Source of the DNA: JAKFEE01 sp036675815
Lineage (GTDB): Bacteria > Pseudomonadota > Alphaproteobacteria > Rhodospirillales > Magnetospirillaceae
DNA length: 64,000 nt
NCBI GenBank assembly: GCA_036675815.1
Contig: JAKFEE010000036.1
Coordinates: 69,408-133,407 of the forward strand
Direction: 5' to 3'
Notes under the pieces: model-generated
What the model saw: the letters and a program-made list of their open reading frames with translations, nothing else
The model's database searches: none
What the model was told of the DNA's origin: nothing
Position numbers and translations under genes: made by a program
Shown: positions 26,999 through 36,204 of the stretch, in pieces
Position numbering within the stretch: the stretch's first letter is position 1
Layout of the letters: every line of letters begins with the position of its first letter

Positions 26999-28000
26999 TC
27001 ACGCTGGCCGGGCGAGGCTGCGGGAGCGGGCGAGACGGCTCTCCCAGTGCAGGGCGGTGTCCAGGATGTCCTCCATGCCGTATCGCGGCCGCCAGTCGAG
27101 GCTGTCGCGCAGCCGCGACGGATCGGCGATCAGGGTTGGCGGATCGCCGGCCCGTCGCGGCGCCACCTTCGTGGCGATCGGCCGCCCCACCACCCGTTCC
27201 AGCGCGCGCACCGTCTCCCACACCGAGTAGCCGCGCCCGTTGCCGCAATTGAACACGGGGCAGCCCGTGCTTTCCCGGATGTATTGGAACACGGCCAGGT
27301 GGGCGTCGGCGAGATCGCTGACATGGATGAAGTCGCGGATGCAGCTGCCGTCGCGCGTATCGTAATCGTCGCCGAAGATCTCCAGCCGGGGGCGTTGGCC
27401 GGTGGCCACCTCGCACGCCACCTTGACCAGGTGTGTCGCCTGCGGGGTGCTTTGGCCGGTGCGGCCGGCCGGGTCGGCCCCCGCCACGTTGAAATAGCGC
27501 ATCACCGCATACTGCAGGCCATGCGCCCTCGACATGTCGGCCAGGATGCGCTCGATCATCAGCTTGGACCAGCCATAGGGATTGATCGGCAGCGTCGGCT
27601 GGGACTCGCTCGCCACACCGCCGTCGGGCATGCCGTAGACCGCGGCCGTCGAGGAAAACAGGAAACGCGGCACCCCATGGCGCGTGCAGGCGTCGATCAG
27701 GGCCAGGCTGGCCACCGTGTTGTTACGGTAATATTTGTGCGGATCGGCCATGGATTCCGGCACTTGGATGGCGGCGGCGAAATGCAGCACGGCCTCGGGC
27801 CGGTGGGTGGGGATCACCGCGTCCAGCAGATCGCGATCGCCGGCGTCGCCGACGATCAGCTCGACTTCGAGCGGGAGGTTCTCACGGACGCCCGTGCTGA
27901 GGTCGTCAACGACGACGACGCGGTAACCGGCATCGCGAAAGGCAAGGACGGCGTGGCTGCCGATGTAGCCGGCGCCGCCGGTGATCATGACCAAGGCCAT
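26999..28000 (-). CDS. galE: UDP-glucose 4-epimerase
   Basis: A 333-residue extended SDR enzyme. The NAD-binding GGAGYIGS is at residues 8-15. The family blocks VVVDDLSTGVRENLP, FSSTAAVYGMP (catalytic Ser/Thr), NPYGWSKLMIE (YxxxK) and MRYFNVAGADP follow. It interconverts UDP-glucose and UDP-galactose (or the N-acetyl forms) for EPS and LPS assembly. ATG 28000 is preceded by GAGAGGGC. A longer frame to 28099 lacks sense. The length is typical of GalE (about 330-340). Confidence 0.93.
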   Translation of the reverse strand: MALVMITGGAGYIGSHAVLAFRDAGYRVVVVDDLSTGVRENLPLEVELIVGDAGDRDLLDAVIPTHRPEAVLHFAAAIQVPESMADPHKYYRNNTVASLALIDACTRHGVPRFLFSSTAAVYGMPDGGVASESQPTLPINPYGWSKLMIERILADMSRAHGLQYAVMRYFNVAGADPAGRTGQSTPQATHLVKVACEVATGQRPRLEIFGDDYDTRDGSCIRDFIHVSDLADAHLAVFQYIRESTGCPVFNCGNGRGYSVWETVRALERVVGRPIATKVAPRRAGDPPTLIADPSRLRDSLDWRPRYGMEDILDTALHWESRLARSRSLARPA

Positions 28001-28263
28001 GGCTGCCCTCTCTGCGGTTGGGGTGCGGCCGCCGGTGAGACGTCGATCTCGGCCGCCTGGATTCGATGGGCATCCCCGCCGGCGCCCGACAGTCATCATT
28101 ATGAATTACACCGGGGTGCATAATACGCCATCGTTGTTCCCCAGTTGCCGGCGGATAATGATGAATGATGACGATAATACTTTATATGTTCGGCAGTGCT
28201 TAATCCCTTCAGGCCGAAAGAGATGTTGATGCTGCCGGGATACGCTCCCTACTGTTGGCGGCT
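28001..28263. promoter_or_regulatory. Divergent promoter region galE / flippase
   Basis: About 260 bases between the divergent galE and flippase genes. The section 28090-28200 is AT-rich (ATTATGAATTACA, GATAATACTTTATATG) and likely holds both promoters. I could not assign exact boxes. Confidence 0.45.
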
Positions 28264-29817
28264 ATGCAGCATCCGACCTTTCGCAAGAACTTCTGGCTTC
28301 TCGCCGTTGCCAAAGGGTCAGGCGTGGCCATGGGCTTCCTGATCTTCCTGCTGTTGGCGCGCTGGCTCGGCGCCGGTGGCGCGTCGGACGCCTTCTTCCT
28401 GGTGCGGCGGTTCGTCACCGGCTTGGGGACGTCGATCGAGTACGGATGCCAACGGATCCTGGTGCCGCCGCTGGTGCGCAGCCAAACCTCCACGGCGCCA
28501 CCGCCGGTGCGCACCATAACGGTGACCCTGGTCCTCAGCGGCCTCGCCGCGCTGGCGCTGTGGTGGGGGGCCGAATGGGTGGTCAAGGCCCTGGCGCCGG
28601 GGTTCGATGGCGAGCGCATCGCGTTGGCGACCGAGTTGATGCGCATCGTCGCCCCGATGATTGCCCTGACCGTGCTGGCGGCCATCGCCGTCGCCCATGT
28701 CAATGCGGTGCGCTATTTCGGCCTGGGCGGTTTTGCCGGCCAACTGCCGCGCCTGGTGCTGATCCTGGCCCTCTTGCTGCTGCCGGCGTCGGTCGAGATC
28801 CTGGCCTGGGCCCTGGTCGTCGGCGCAGCCTTGTACGCCATCGTGCTGCTGCCGGCAGTGGCGCGCATCATCCTGGATTCGCGCCAGCGGCGCGCCGCCG
28901 CCGGCGAGGCAGCCCCGGACGATGCCGCCGGCACCTCAAACAATGGCAAGCGCCTGGGCATCGTCGGGCTGGCCCAGATCGAGATGCAAGGGGTCGGCTG
29001 GATCGATGCCGCATTCGCCTCGTTGATCGGCCTGGGGGCACTGTCGATGCTGGAATACGGTCAGCGGTTGATGGGGTTGCTGCCTAGCCTGTTGAGCGCC
29101 AGCCTGATGTCCGTCGCCTACACCGAGATGTCCTATGCCGCTGCCGCCGGCGACACGGTGAACTTCCGCCACAACATCGTCCGCATCATGCGGGCCAACA
29201 TGTTTCTGATATTGCCGCTGGCGGTGTTTTCGGCGGCAATCGCCGATCTTCTGGTGTCGGCGCTGCTTGGCCACGGCGAGTTTTCCGCGGCGGCCGTCGA
29301 CGGTACGACGGAGGTGGTGCGTCTGTCGGTGCCGCATTTGACCTTCGTCGCCATCAACAGCGCCGCCATGTCGGCGCTGATCGCCGAGGCGTCGTCAGCC
29401 TCGCGGCGGATCATGGCGATCGGCGTCGCCGTGATGCTGGTCAGCCGCGTCGCCATTTTCTGGCTGGTCGTCGAACCGTTCGGCCTTGGCGGCCTGATGC
29501 TGGGCTCCGCCGCCTCGCTGGGTCTTGGCACGCTGCTGTTCACGGTTCTGCTGCGCCGACATCTCGGCGGCCTGTTCGGTCGTGACGATCTGTACGCCTT
29601 CGGCGCGATGATGGCCGCCGCCGCCGCCGCCGGGCTGAGCATCTACGGGGTTCGCCTGATGCTGGACGGGAGCGGGTTGCTCCATGAGATCCTGGCGCTT
29701 GCGCTCAGTGCCCCTGCGGCGGCGATCGGCTATCTCGGCGTTGCCGCTCTGCTTGGTGTGTCCGAGGTCGAATTGATCGGGCTGCCCTGGCGCCGGCGAG
29801 CCAGGCAGCCGGTCTGA
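28264..29817 (+). CDS. MurJ/MviN-type lipid-linked polysaccharide flippase
   Basis: A 517-residue protein with about 13-14 membrane helices. Its start (FRKNFWLLAVAKGSGVAMG) and LGAGGASDAFFLVRRF match the MVF/MurJ-like subgroup of the MOP superfamily. In an EPS locus this protein would flip the undecaprenyl-linked repeat unit across the inner membrane, filling the Wzx role. The true cell-wall MurJ is probably elsewhere. The ATG at 28264 is preferred to a TTG three codons upstream. The next gene starts 42 bases downstream. Confidence 0.82.
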   Translation: MQHPTFRKNFWLLAVAKGSGVAMGFLIFLLLARWLGAGGASDAFFLVRRFVTGLGTSIEYGCQRILVPPLVRSQTSTAPPPVRTITVTLVLSGLAALALWWGAEWVVKALAPGFDGERIALATELMRIVAPMIALTVLAAIAVAHVNAVRYFGLGGFAGQLPRLVLILALLLLPASVEILAWALVVGAALYAIVLLPAVARIILDSRQRRAAAGEAAPDDAAGTSNNGKRLGIVGLAQIEMQGVGWIDAAFASLIGLGALSMLEYGQRLMGLLPSLLSASLMSVAYTEMSYAAAAGDTVNFRHNIVRIMRANMFLILPLAVFSAAIADLLVSALLGHGEFSAAAVDGTTEVVRLSVPHLTFVAINSAAMSALIAEASSASRRIMAIGVAVMLVSRVAIFWLVVEPFGLGGLMLGSAASLGLGTLLFTVLLRRHLGGLFGRDDLYAFGAMMAAAAAAGLSIYGVRLMLDGSGLLHEILALALSAPAAAIGYLGVAALLGVSEVELIGLPWRRRARQPV

Positions 29818-29859
29818 GCGTCAGCGCTCCATCGGCGCAGTCTGGCACGGGAGAGCGTC

Positions 29860-31017
29860 ATGGATCACTATCGGCCCCTTGGCGCCTTCCGCCTGCTGCT
29901 GGCGATGCTGGTGGTGATCCAGCATTACGGCACCACCGTCGCGCCGCCCGCGCTCGTCCCAGAACTGCTGCCGCTCGAGGTCGGCAGTGTCGCCGTACTG
30001 ATCTTCTTCGTGCTGTCCGGTTTCGTCATCGCCGAGGCGGTCGACCGAAGTTATGCCGAGAAGCCGCTGGCCTTCCTGGCCAATCGATTGCTGCGCATCA
30101 TGCCGGTGTTCGTACTGTGCACGACGCTCTCGATCGTCGCCCACTACCTCGTGTTCCTTTCCGGCCTGCCCATTGTCGGCGTCTTGCCGACGACGCCGGC
30201 GCCGGAGGTGATTTTTTCGACAAAGAACATCATCGCCAATTTCGTTGCCGTCCTGCCGCCGCTCAACGACGTCATCGAGTCCGATCACAACTTTCTCCCC
30301 GTGATCTGGGCACTGCGGACCGAGATGCTGTTCTACCTCTGCGTGTTCCTCTCGTTGCTGGTCACACGGCGTTTGGCCGGCGTCCTGGCGGCCAAGCGCC
30401 GGCGTAAGGACGCATATTTGATCACCCTCTTGGCCTGCTACGGAACCGGAATGGCTGCCGCAGTGGCCGCGGTAGCCGGCTGGGCGCCGCCCATCTTCGG
30501 TTTTTTCCCGTATTTCGCCGGTGGCTATGCCCTTTACCTCTGTTACCGGGGCGTGGCGGGCGCGGCCGCCTTTCTCGCGGCATCGCTGGGGATGGTGCTC
30601 GTCCACTTCACCTCGCTGGCGCCGGTGCATCCGGTCTACGGCTATGTTCGCGCCCAACAGCCGCAACTCGCGTTGTTGATCACGCTGATGCTGACCCTCG
30701 CCGTCCTCGCCGCGTTCCGGATGCGCACCAGCCGCACCGATCGCGGGCTCGGCGATCTGACCTACCCGCTGTATCTGGTTCACCCCATTCCCTTGGTGGT
30801 GCTGCTGGCACGACCGGACTTCCATGGCTGGATCGGCCTCATCGCCGGCTGCGCCGCAAGTCTGCTGGTCGCCGCCGTCGTGACCGGCCTGCTCGACCCG
30901 CTGGTCGGCCGCATTCGAGAGCGCGTGCGCGGCGGCCCCATCCATCGCGTCGACTTTGCGTCGGCGTTCGCCACGGGCCGGGCGGGCGGAACGGTCTCGA
31001 AGTCGGACAACGACTGA
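29860..31017 (+). CDS. Acyltransferase family 3 membrane protein
   Basis: A 385-residue integral membrane O-acyltransferase. It starts YRPLGAFRLLLAMLVVIQHYG with the catalytic His, and has SVAVLIFFVLSGFVIAEA, the RLLRIMP motif and ALRTEMLFYLCVFL (the conserved E after the RT/SWS block). About ten membrane helices follow. The family O-acetylates or acylates polysaccharides such as EPS and O-antigen. It probably shares an operon with the flippase upstream. The last 40 residues are a cytoplasmic Arg/Gly-rich tail. Confidence 0.85.
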   Translation: MDHYRPLGAFRLLLAMLVVIQHYGTTVAPPALVPELLPLEVGSVAVLIFFVLSGFVIAEAVDRSYAEKPLAFLANRLLRIMPVFVLCTTLSIVAHYLVFLSGLPIVGVLPTTPAPEVIFSTKNIIANFVAVLPPLNDVIESDHNFLPVIWALRTEMLFYLCVFLSLLVTRRLAGVLAAKRRRKDAYLITLLACYGTGMAAAVAAVAGWAPPIFGFFPYFAGGYALYLCYRGVAGAAAFLAASLGMVLVHFTSLAPVHPVYGYVRAQQPQLALLITLMLTLAVLAAFRMRTSRTDRGLGDLTYPLYLVHPIPLVVLLARPDFHGWIGLIAGCAASLLVAAVVTGLLDPLVGRIRERVRGGPIHRVDFASAFATGRAGGTVSKSDND

Positions 31018-31156
31018 CGATGTTTTGTGAGTATCCGTAAGAGTTGTATTGGTCTGCTATGATTTAGTAAAGTAACCTGATGTATAGTTGAGGTTGATGC
31101 TTGTCGGCTCCGTCACCTAATTGCAAGGACAGATCATCAATGCCCGGAGCTGGGTC

Positions 31157-31447
31157 ATGCACGATGGCAATATTGCGGGACAATCGACCGAAAAGGTCGC
31201 TGCGGCGGTGCGGAACTACATTGTAGAAAACTTCCTTTTCGGTGACGCCGGCGATCTGAGCGACAGCGATTCGCTGCTGGACAATGGTGCGCTGGATTCG
31301 ACGGGCGTTCTCGAGCTGGTGGCCTTTCTCGAGCAACAATGCGGCATTCGCGTCCGCGATGAAGACCTGATCCCCGAGAATCTCGATACGATCGAGCGCG
31401 TCGCCCTGTTCGTGGTGGCTCGCGCGGCGGCGGCGCCATCGGCCTGA
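31157..31447 (+). CDS. Acyl carrier protein (stand-alone)
   Basis: A 96-residue carrier protein. NYIVENFLFGDAGDLSDSDSL is the first helix-loop, and LDSTGVLELVAFLE holds the phosphopantetheine attachment Ser48 (DSxG context). The following EDLIPENLDTIERVALFV is the usual C-terminal part. The ATG at 31157 has GGAG 7 bases upstream and is better than a TTG at 31121. With the AMP ligase (36205) and the asparagine-synthetase-like gene (37791), it forms the trio often seen beside exosortase loci. It probably carries an activated acyl or aminoacyl group. Confidence 0.85.
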   Translation: MHDGNIAGQSTEKVAAAVRNYIVENFLFGDAGDLSDSDSLLDNGALDSTGVLELVAFLEQQCGIRVRDEDLIPENLDTIERVALFVVARAAAAPSA

Positions 31448-31470
31448 GATCGACCACACGCACAAAGACA

Positions 31471-31501
31471 ATGGCTGCCGGCGCCAAGCGTCGGCAGCCA
31501 T
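31471..31501. terminator. Bidirectional hairpin between ACP and GT2 genes
   Basis: A perfect 10-bp stem (ATGGCTGCCG / CGGCAGCCAT) with an 11-base loop sits between the convergent ACP (ends 31447) and glycosyltransferase (ends 31518) genes. A run AAAGACA on the left gives a T-rich trailer on the minus strand. Confidence 0.65.
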
Positions 31502-31517
31502 GGCAATGGGCGGAGGC

Positions 31518-32675
31518 TCACTCCCCGAGCACCGGCCGTATGTCGCGCACCGGCTTCCAGCCCCGGCTGTGCATCCTCAGCGCGACGCGGGCGAGGCCGA
31601 TGCCCATGGCGACCTGGGTGCCGACGAAGAAGAAGGCGAGAGAGGCGCCCGGCAGCCGCCGAACCCGCGGCCACAGGGCGGCACCGGCGGCGATGCCGTA
31701 GAATGTCGCCTGCAGCAGCAGTATCGCCGCATAGACCCAGTGCTGTTGCGCCAGGGGGATCGACAACAGCAGGATCGCCGCCAGCAGCAGCGGCGTCATG
31801 CGGCGCAGGGCCTTGTGGAACAGCAACTGAATGGCGTAGAAGCCCGTGCGCCACGGGTTGAGCAGTTGGCGGCGACTGAGCAGGGCGCGCCACCCGCGCT
31901 CGGTCGAGCGAACGCGTCGGCCGAACTCGCCGCGGGTGTTGTTGCTCACCGCCTCGAAGGTCACCGCCGCGGGTTCGAACAGCAGGCGCTGCCCCTGCGC
32001 CACGACGGCCGTCGAGATGTAGAAATCATCGGCCACCGACGGGGGTACCTCCATCAGCAAATGGCGCCGCACGGCATAAAGCGAGCCCTGGGCGGAGACG
32101 GCACCGCCCAGGCGGCTTTCCGCGCGCTTCAAGGCATTGTCATAACGCCAATACATTTGCTCGGCCAGGCCGAGCCAGCCGCTGCGGCGGCGCGAGATCG
32201 CCAGGGCGCCACAGACCCCGCCGATCTCGGGATCACCGAACGCATCGAGCAGCGCGCGCAGGGCGCCTGGCGCAAACTGGCTGTTGGCGTCCGAAAAGAT
32301 GACGACGTCGCCGCCGATGTCCTGCAGCGCGTGATGGAGCGCCGGAATCTTGCCGACATGCTGCCGAATCTCCACCACGGAAATGCGGGGATCATCGCAG
32401 CCACGGGCCAGGTCGGCGGTGCGGTCGGTCGAGCCGTCGGATACGACGACGACCGACAGGCGATGTTGGCCGACGTCCTGGGCCAGCACATTGGCCATCT
32501 TGTCGAGGATGCAGGATTCCTCGTCGTGTGCGGCGATGAGCAGCGTGGCGCGCAGCGGCGGCGCCGGCGGTCGCCGGCGCCGCGGCAAGGCCGCGGCGAC
32601 GACGATGATGGCGGCGCCATACCCGGCGACGATGATCGCCACCAGGGCCACCAGACTCCAGAACAGCATGGTCAT
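31518..32675 (-). CDS. Membrane glycosyltransferase family 2
   Basis: A 385-residue processive-type GT2. An N-terminal membrane helix (VALVAIIVAGYGAAIIVVAAA) precedes a GT-A domain with LLIAAHDEES, VVSDGSTDRT, FSDANS (the DxD-like metal site), SVADDFYIS and a QxxRW-like RVRSTERGWRAL. Three membrane helices follow at about 285-365. This is the layout of BcsA/PgaC-like or polyprenyl-glycan synthases. Another 37 bases separate it from the sugar-transferase gene upstream, so both probably share a transcript. The product sugar is unknown. Confidence 0.88.
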   Translation of the reverse strand: MTMLFWSLVALVAIIVAGYGAAIIVVAAALPRRRRPPAPPLRATLLIAAHDEESCILDKMANVLAQDVGQHRLSVVVVSDGSTDRTADLARGCDDPRISVVEIRQHVGKIPALHHALQDIGGDVVIFSDANSQFAPGALRALLDAFGDPEIGGVCGALAISRRRSGWLGLAEQMYWRYDNALKRAESRLGGAVSAQGSLYAVRRHLLMEVPPSVADDFYISTAVVAQGQRLLFEPAAVTFEAVSNNTRGEFGRRVRSTERGWRALLSRRQLLNPWRTGFYAIQLLFHKALRRMTPLLLAAILLLSIPLAQQHWVYAAILLLQATFYGIAAGAALWPRVRRLPGASLAFFFVGTQVAMGIGLARVALRMHSRGWKPVRDIRPVLGE

Positions 32676-32712
32676 GTGGTTGTCCTATGGCTCGGGGGTG
32701 TGCGCGCGGCGG

Positions 32713-33810
32713 TCAGGCGACGAGAACGCTGCCGACGAAATGCCGCTCGATCAGGTACTTCTGCAGGGGCGAAGCTGTGCTGTAGCGCATCGTGTAGGTG
32801 ATGCCGCCATTCTCCCCTCCGGCGGCCTCGCTGGCGGTGACGACCGCCGTGCACCGCGCGGTCTTGCCCCGCGACCGAAACCGGTAACCGCGGTGCAGCG
32901 CCAGTGTATAGGGCCCATCGCCCAAGGGCAGCGGCTGAGCACTCTCGACGCGCAGATTGTCGTGATCGATATGAAGCAGCCGCATCGTGACCGTCGACAG
33001 CTCCGGCGCTTCGATGCGCGCATGGCCCTGGTATGGGCGGCAACCGCCCTTCCAGCCGAACCGCTCCAGGTGAAGGGCGGCTGCCGCCGTCCGGAAGCCG
33101 ACGCGGCCGGTCCAGGCCAGCACCGCCAGGCCGGTGATGGTGATGAACAGCAACTCCTGCGGCAGGTTGACCCGGCGTCGGCACAGTACGGCATTGACGC
33201 GGGCACGGATCGCCTTGTCGGCGGAATGCGGCATCAGGGCCTGGGTATAGCCGATCAGGCCGGGTTTTACGGCGAAGCGGGCATCGTAGTTCGGCACGGT
33301 TTGCCGGCACGCTGCGGCGATGGCCGGGCGAACCGGCCGCGGCCCGAACATGTTCATGTTACCCGACAGGACATTGAGCAATTGCGGCAGCTCGTCCAAC
33401 CGGGTGTCCCGCAGGGGCCTGCCCAGCAGCGTTTCCATCTGCGAATTGGGCGGCAGCACCTGATCGCGCGTGAGCAACGCCGCCTCCGGGCGCAAGGTCT
33501 TGAACTTGATGATCCGGAAGGGGCGGCCATCCATGCCGATACGTTCGCCGCGATAGAAGATGTTTCGTGGCCCCTGGGTGAGGGCCAGCGCCGCGGTGAT
33601 CAGCACCCAGACCGGCAGGGTCAGCAACAACAGCGTCAGGCCGAGCCCGACATTCCACAGGCGATAGAGCACCGGCGACGCCGGGCGATAGCCGCTCATC
33701 GAAATCAGGCGGGCGCGCCGGCGGTGCTCGGGGGCAGGGGTGTTGTCCAGGCGGCAGCGGGGTAGGGCAGGCTGGTCGTCCATGCGCGGCAACGTCCAAG
33801 AACTGTCCAT
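32713..33810 (-). CDS. Priming sugar transferase with possible PilZ-like C-terminal domain
   Basis: A 365-residue protein. Residues 45-235 are a bacterial sugar transferase (PF02397-like): LTQGPRNIFYRGERIGMDG, RIIKFKTLRP, and the diagnostic DELPQLLNVLSGNMNMFGPRPVRP block (140-161, cited in part). It would attach the first sugar-phosphate to undecaprenyl phosphate. Residues of about 255-365 are an extra soluble domain. Its order (ARIEAPELSTV, then LLHIDHDNLRVESAQPL, then beta-strands) recalls a PilZ c-di-GMP domain with a degenerate D/NxSxxG motif. The extra domain is unusual for the family. The start could be one of several in-frame ATGs. Confidence 0.8.
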   Translation of the reverse strand: MDSSWTLPRMDDQPALPRCRLDNTPAPEHRRRARLISMSGYRPASPVLYRLWNVGLGLTLLLLTLPVWVLITAALALTQGPRNIFYRGERIGMDGRPFRIIKFKTLRPEAALLTRDQVLPPNSQMETLLGRPLRDTRLDELPQLLNVLSGNMNMFGPRPVRPAIAAACRQTVPNYDARFAVKPGLIGYTQALMPHSADKAIRARVNAVLCRRRVNLPQELLFITITGLAVLAWTGRVGFRTAAAALHLERFGWKGGCRPYQGHARIEAPELSTVTMRLLHIDHDNLRVESAQPLPLGDGPYTLALHRGYRFRSRGKTARCTAVVTASEAAGGENGGITYTMRYSTASPLQKYLIERHFVGSVLVA

Positions 33811-34328
33811 CGTCGTCGGATCCTTTCACCAAGGCCCTAAGCGATTGGTGCGGCGGCGGCGGGCCGCAGCGTCGTGCGGAGGCCTCGAAACGGGCGTGCG
33901 AAGGCCGCGTGGGAATGCCGGCGACCACGTCCCGCGTGATTGTTGCCAATGCACGCCCCGTCGGCGTCAGCGGTCGCATGACATCCGCGGTAAGAAAGCT
34001 ATGAACGGGGGGAAGGTGCGGCCAGTCACCAGTTCTGGTCATACTATGACTTGCACCGCTAAGTGCTGGCCGTGGCCATGGCCGAGTGGTCGTAACTAAT
34101 CACAGTTATCTCGGCCGGTCATAATCCAGAAGGACCGCAATTCGCGGGGCGAGGTGCCTCTCTATCCCGTTAAGATGGCGCGGAAGGCATAAGCATATAC
34201 AACAATGCCTCCGCTGATCTTGCGCTGCGCACCCCAAATAATGGCTGCCGCCGGTGGCGGTGCGTTGGCTGCCGTCGCGGGATGTGAAGCGAAGGCCGGA
34301 TGTCGCACTAATCTCGAAATGAAAAGGC
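33811..34328. promoter_or_regulatory. Long intergenic region between divergent sugar transferase and regulator
   Basis: About 520 bases without a convincing gene. TGGTCATAC (34037) and CCGGTCATAA (34117) are similar short motifs, and 34085-34130 is relatively AT-rich. It presumably holds the promoters of both divergent genes. No RNA gene or repeat recognised. Confidence 0.4.
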
Positions 34329-35072
34329 ATGGCGCCGATGATGCTGGGTCCCGACAACGGTGATAAGCCGCAGCCTATTATTCTCATGCTTGTCGACTCG
34401 CACGACTTTACCCGCCACTGCATTTCCGACTTGTTGCGCCACCATTCGCGTGAGCTGGTGGTAAGGGACGTCGCCTGTGTCGACGAGCTGGAGCCCGCCG
34501 ATGCCGATGGTTGCGACGCGGTCTTGATGCGCATCGACGCCAGTCAGCAGCTTGATCAGCGCGTGCGCCAGACCATGCGCCGGCTGGACGAAGTGATGCC
34601 CGGCATCCCGGTGGCGGTGCTGTGCGGGCTGGTTGACCTGGATGCGGCATTGGCCTTCGTTCGCCAGGGCGTGCGCGCCTGTCTGCCGCCCACGCTCAGC
34701 GTCGCGCAGGTGGTCGCGGCCTTGCGCCTGGTGATGACCGGTGGCGTCTATATTGGTCCCACCGAGGCGCCGGCGGCGGCATGTGGTGATGGCGCCTGGC
34801 TCGCCTTGGGTGTGCCCGAGCCCCCGATGCCTGCAACCATGGCCACCGCGGCGCTGACGCCGCGCGAGACGGAGGTGCTGTCGCATCTGCAGCAAGGCAA
34901 ACCGAACAAGGTCATCGCCTATGACCTCGGCATGTCGGAAAACACGGTGAAGGTGCATGTCGGCCGCATCTTGAAGAAACTGAACGCCATGAACCGGACG
35001 GCCTTGGCATGTGGTGCCGCCTTGGCCCCTTCGAGCCAGGCCTTGGGGGGCTACGGTGTCTCGCCGGTTTGA
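34329..35072 (+). CDS. LuxR-type response regulator lacking phospho-acceptor Asp
   Basis: A 247-residue regulator. The N-terminal receiver-like domain starts ILMLVDSHDFTRHCISDLL, but the phosphorylation strand reads CDAVLMRIDAS, so the usual Asp is replaced. The C-terminal LuxR HTH (about residues 175-235) is intact: LTPRETEVLSHLQQGKPNK, DLGMSENTVKVHVGRILKKL. It likely acts as an atypical, phosphorylation-independent DNA-binding regulator of the EPS locus. It converges on a second regulator of the same kind, 20 bases away. Confidence 0.85.
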   Translation: MAPMMLGPDNGDKPQPIILMLVDSHDFTRHCISDLLRHHSRELVVRDVACVDELEPADADGCDAVLMRIDASQQLDQRVRQTMRRLDEVMPGIPVAVLCGLVDLDAALAFVRQGVRACLPPTLSVAQVVAALRLVMTGGVYIGPTEAPAAACGDGAWLALGVPEPPMPATMATAALTPRETEVLSHLQQGKPNKVIAYDLGMSENTVKVHVGRILKKLNAMNRTALACGAALAPSSQALGGYGVSPV

Positions 35073-35092
35073 TGCGTCAGCTGTCGCTGCGG

Positions 35093-35917
35093 TCAGCTGT
35101 CGCCATTGCTGCCGTTGCGCTGGCGCTCGAGCAGTCCAGCCTTGAATACCGCCTGGGTACGGTTCGTCGCCCCGAGCTTGCGCATCAGGTGGCGTACATG
35201 GACCATGACGGTGTTCTGGGAAATGCTGAGTTGCGTGCCGATCTGGCGGTTGGAATAGCCGACCTGCATCAACTGCAACACCTGGCATTCGCGCGGCGAC
35301 AACTTGAGCTGGGCGGCGACCTGCTCGGGCAGCGGCTTGAGGGGCGGGCGGAGCACGGCATCGTGTGCCGCGGCCCGTGAGACACCGTCGCTCGACAGCA
35401 GCGGCGGCGAATAGGTGCCACCCGACAGCACCAGCTTCACCGCGGCAACCGCCACTTGGACCGGTAGGCGCGTCGGGATGTAGCCGCTGACGCCGTTGCG
35501 CAGGGCCTCGACGACCAGCCGGCTGTTCTCGACATCGGAGACGACGACGAGGGGGACACTCTCCCATGTTGCCCTGACACCGCGAATGGCGCCCAGCATT
35601 TGCTCGGGGCTGCCTTCCTGCAGGAACTGGCAGAGCACGACCAGGTCGTATCGCTGCTCGCCTTGCTCGGCGAGCGGCATCTGAGCGGGGTCGAGCACGG
35701 TTACCCGACACGGCGCGGCGGCCTGCTTCAGCCACTGGAGAATCATTTCCTGCGCAAATTGCGGCGCCGGCAGCAGAGCAATCGCCAGTTCGTCCGAGCG
35801 TCCGCCGGGCAACGTCGGTGCGTCACCCCTCTCGCGAGGTAGGGCGCAGCGTGCATCATCGACGCGCCGAGTGAATGTGAACACGTTTTCGCCGGGCTTG
35901 TGGCCGCGTCCTGCCAT
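35093..35917 (-). CDS. LuxR-type response regulator lacking phospho-acceptor Asp
   Basis: A 274-residue protein with a receiver-like half and a LuxR HTH (LSPRECQVLQLMQVGYSNRQI, LSISQNTVMVHVRHLMRKL). The position of the phospho-acceptor reads YDLVVLCQFLQEG, without Asp. The GVSGYIPTRLP block is nearly repeated in the third regulator at 61061 (GIRGYVPTRLE), so these two are close paralogues. The first 40 residues are an unstructured basic leader, so the real start could be further in. It is divergent from the AMP-ligase gene and could control it from the shared upstream region. Confidence 0.85.
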   Translation of the reverse strand: MAGRGHKPGENVFTFTRRVDDARCALPRERGDAPTLPGGRSDELAIALLPAPQFAQEMILQWLKQAAAPCRVTVLDPAQMPLAEQGEQRYDLVVLCQFLQEGSPEQMLGAIRGVRATWESVPLVVVSDVENSRLVVEALRNGVSGYIPTRLPVQVAVAAVKLVLSGGTYSPPLLSSDGVSRAAAHDAVLRPPLKPLPEQVAAQLKLSPRECQVLQLMQVGYSNRQIGTQLSISQNTVMVHVRHLMRKLGATNRTQAVFKAGLLERQRNGSNGDS

Positions 35918-36046
35918 CGCTTGCTCATTATCCCGTGACTGCGAGGAATCATAGTTCGCGGCGCCCTGGCCGCCTGTCTAGGCGAGCAAATGAGGAGTCT
36001 CCGCAGCGATGGCTTTTGATCAGAAGGTGAGTGGCACGATAACGAA

Positions 36047-36058
36047 CGAGTTAACTCG
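36047..36058. promoter_or_regulatory. 12-bp palindrome, candidate operator
   Basis: CGAGTTAACTCG is a perfect palindrome in the 287-base region between the divergent regulator (35917) and AMP ligase (36205). A second perfect palindrome, GGGTTAACCC, lies at 36126-36135. Both share the core GTTAAC with the inverted repeat upstream of the secreted beta-helix gene. Confidence 0.4.
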
Positions 36059-36204
36059 ACCGGCGTGAACGCCGCCAAGTGTCCGCAAGTCAAGGCTTGA
36101 AAAAAAACAGCGCCGGCGAGTGGCAGGGTTAACCCCAACTAGCGAGTGGACCACGGAATATATGCCTGTTTTGAATAGTTGCCCCAGTTCGGAAAGGATA
36201 CCGC

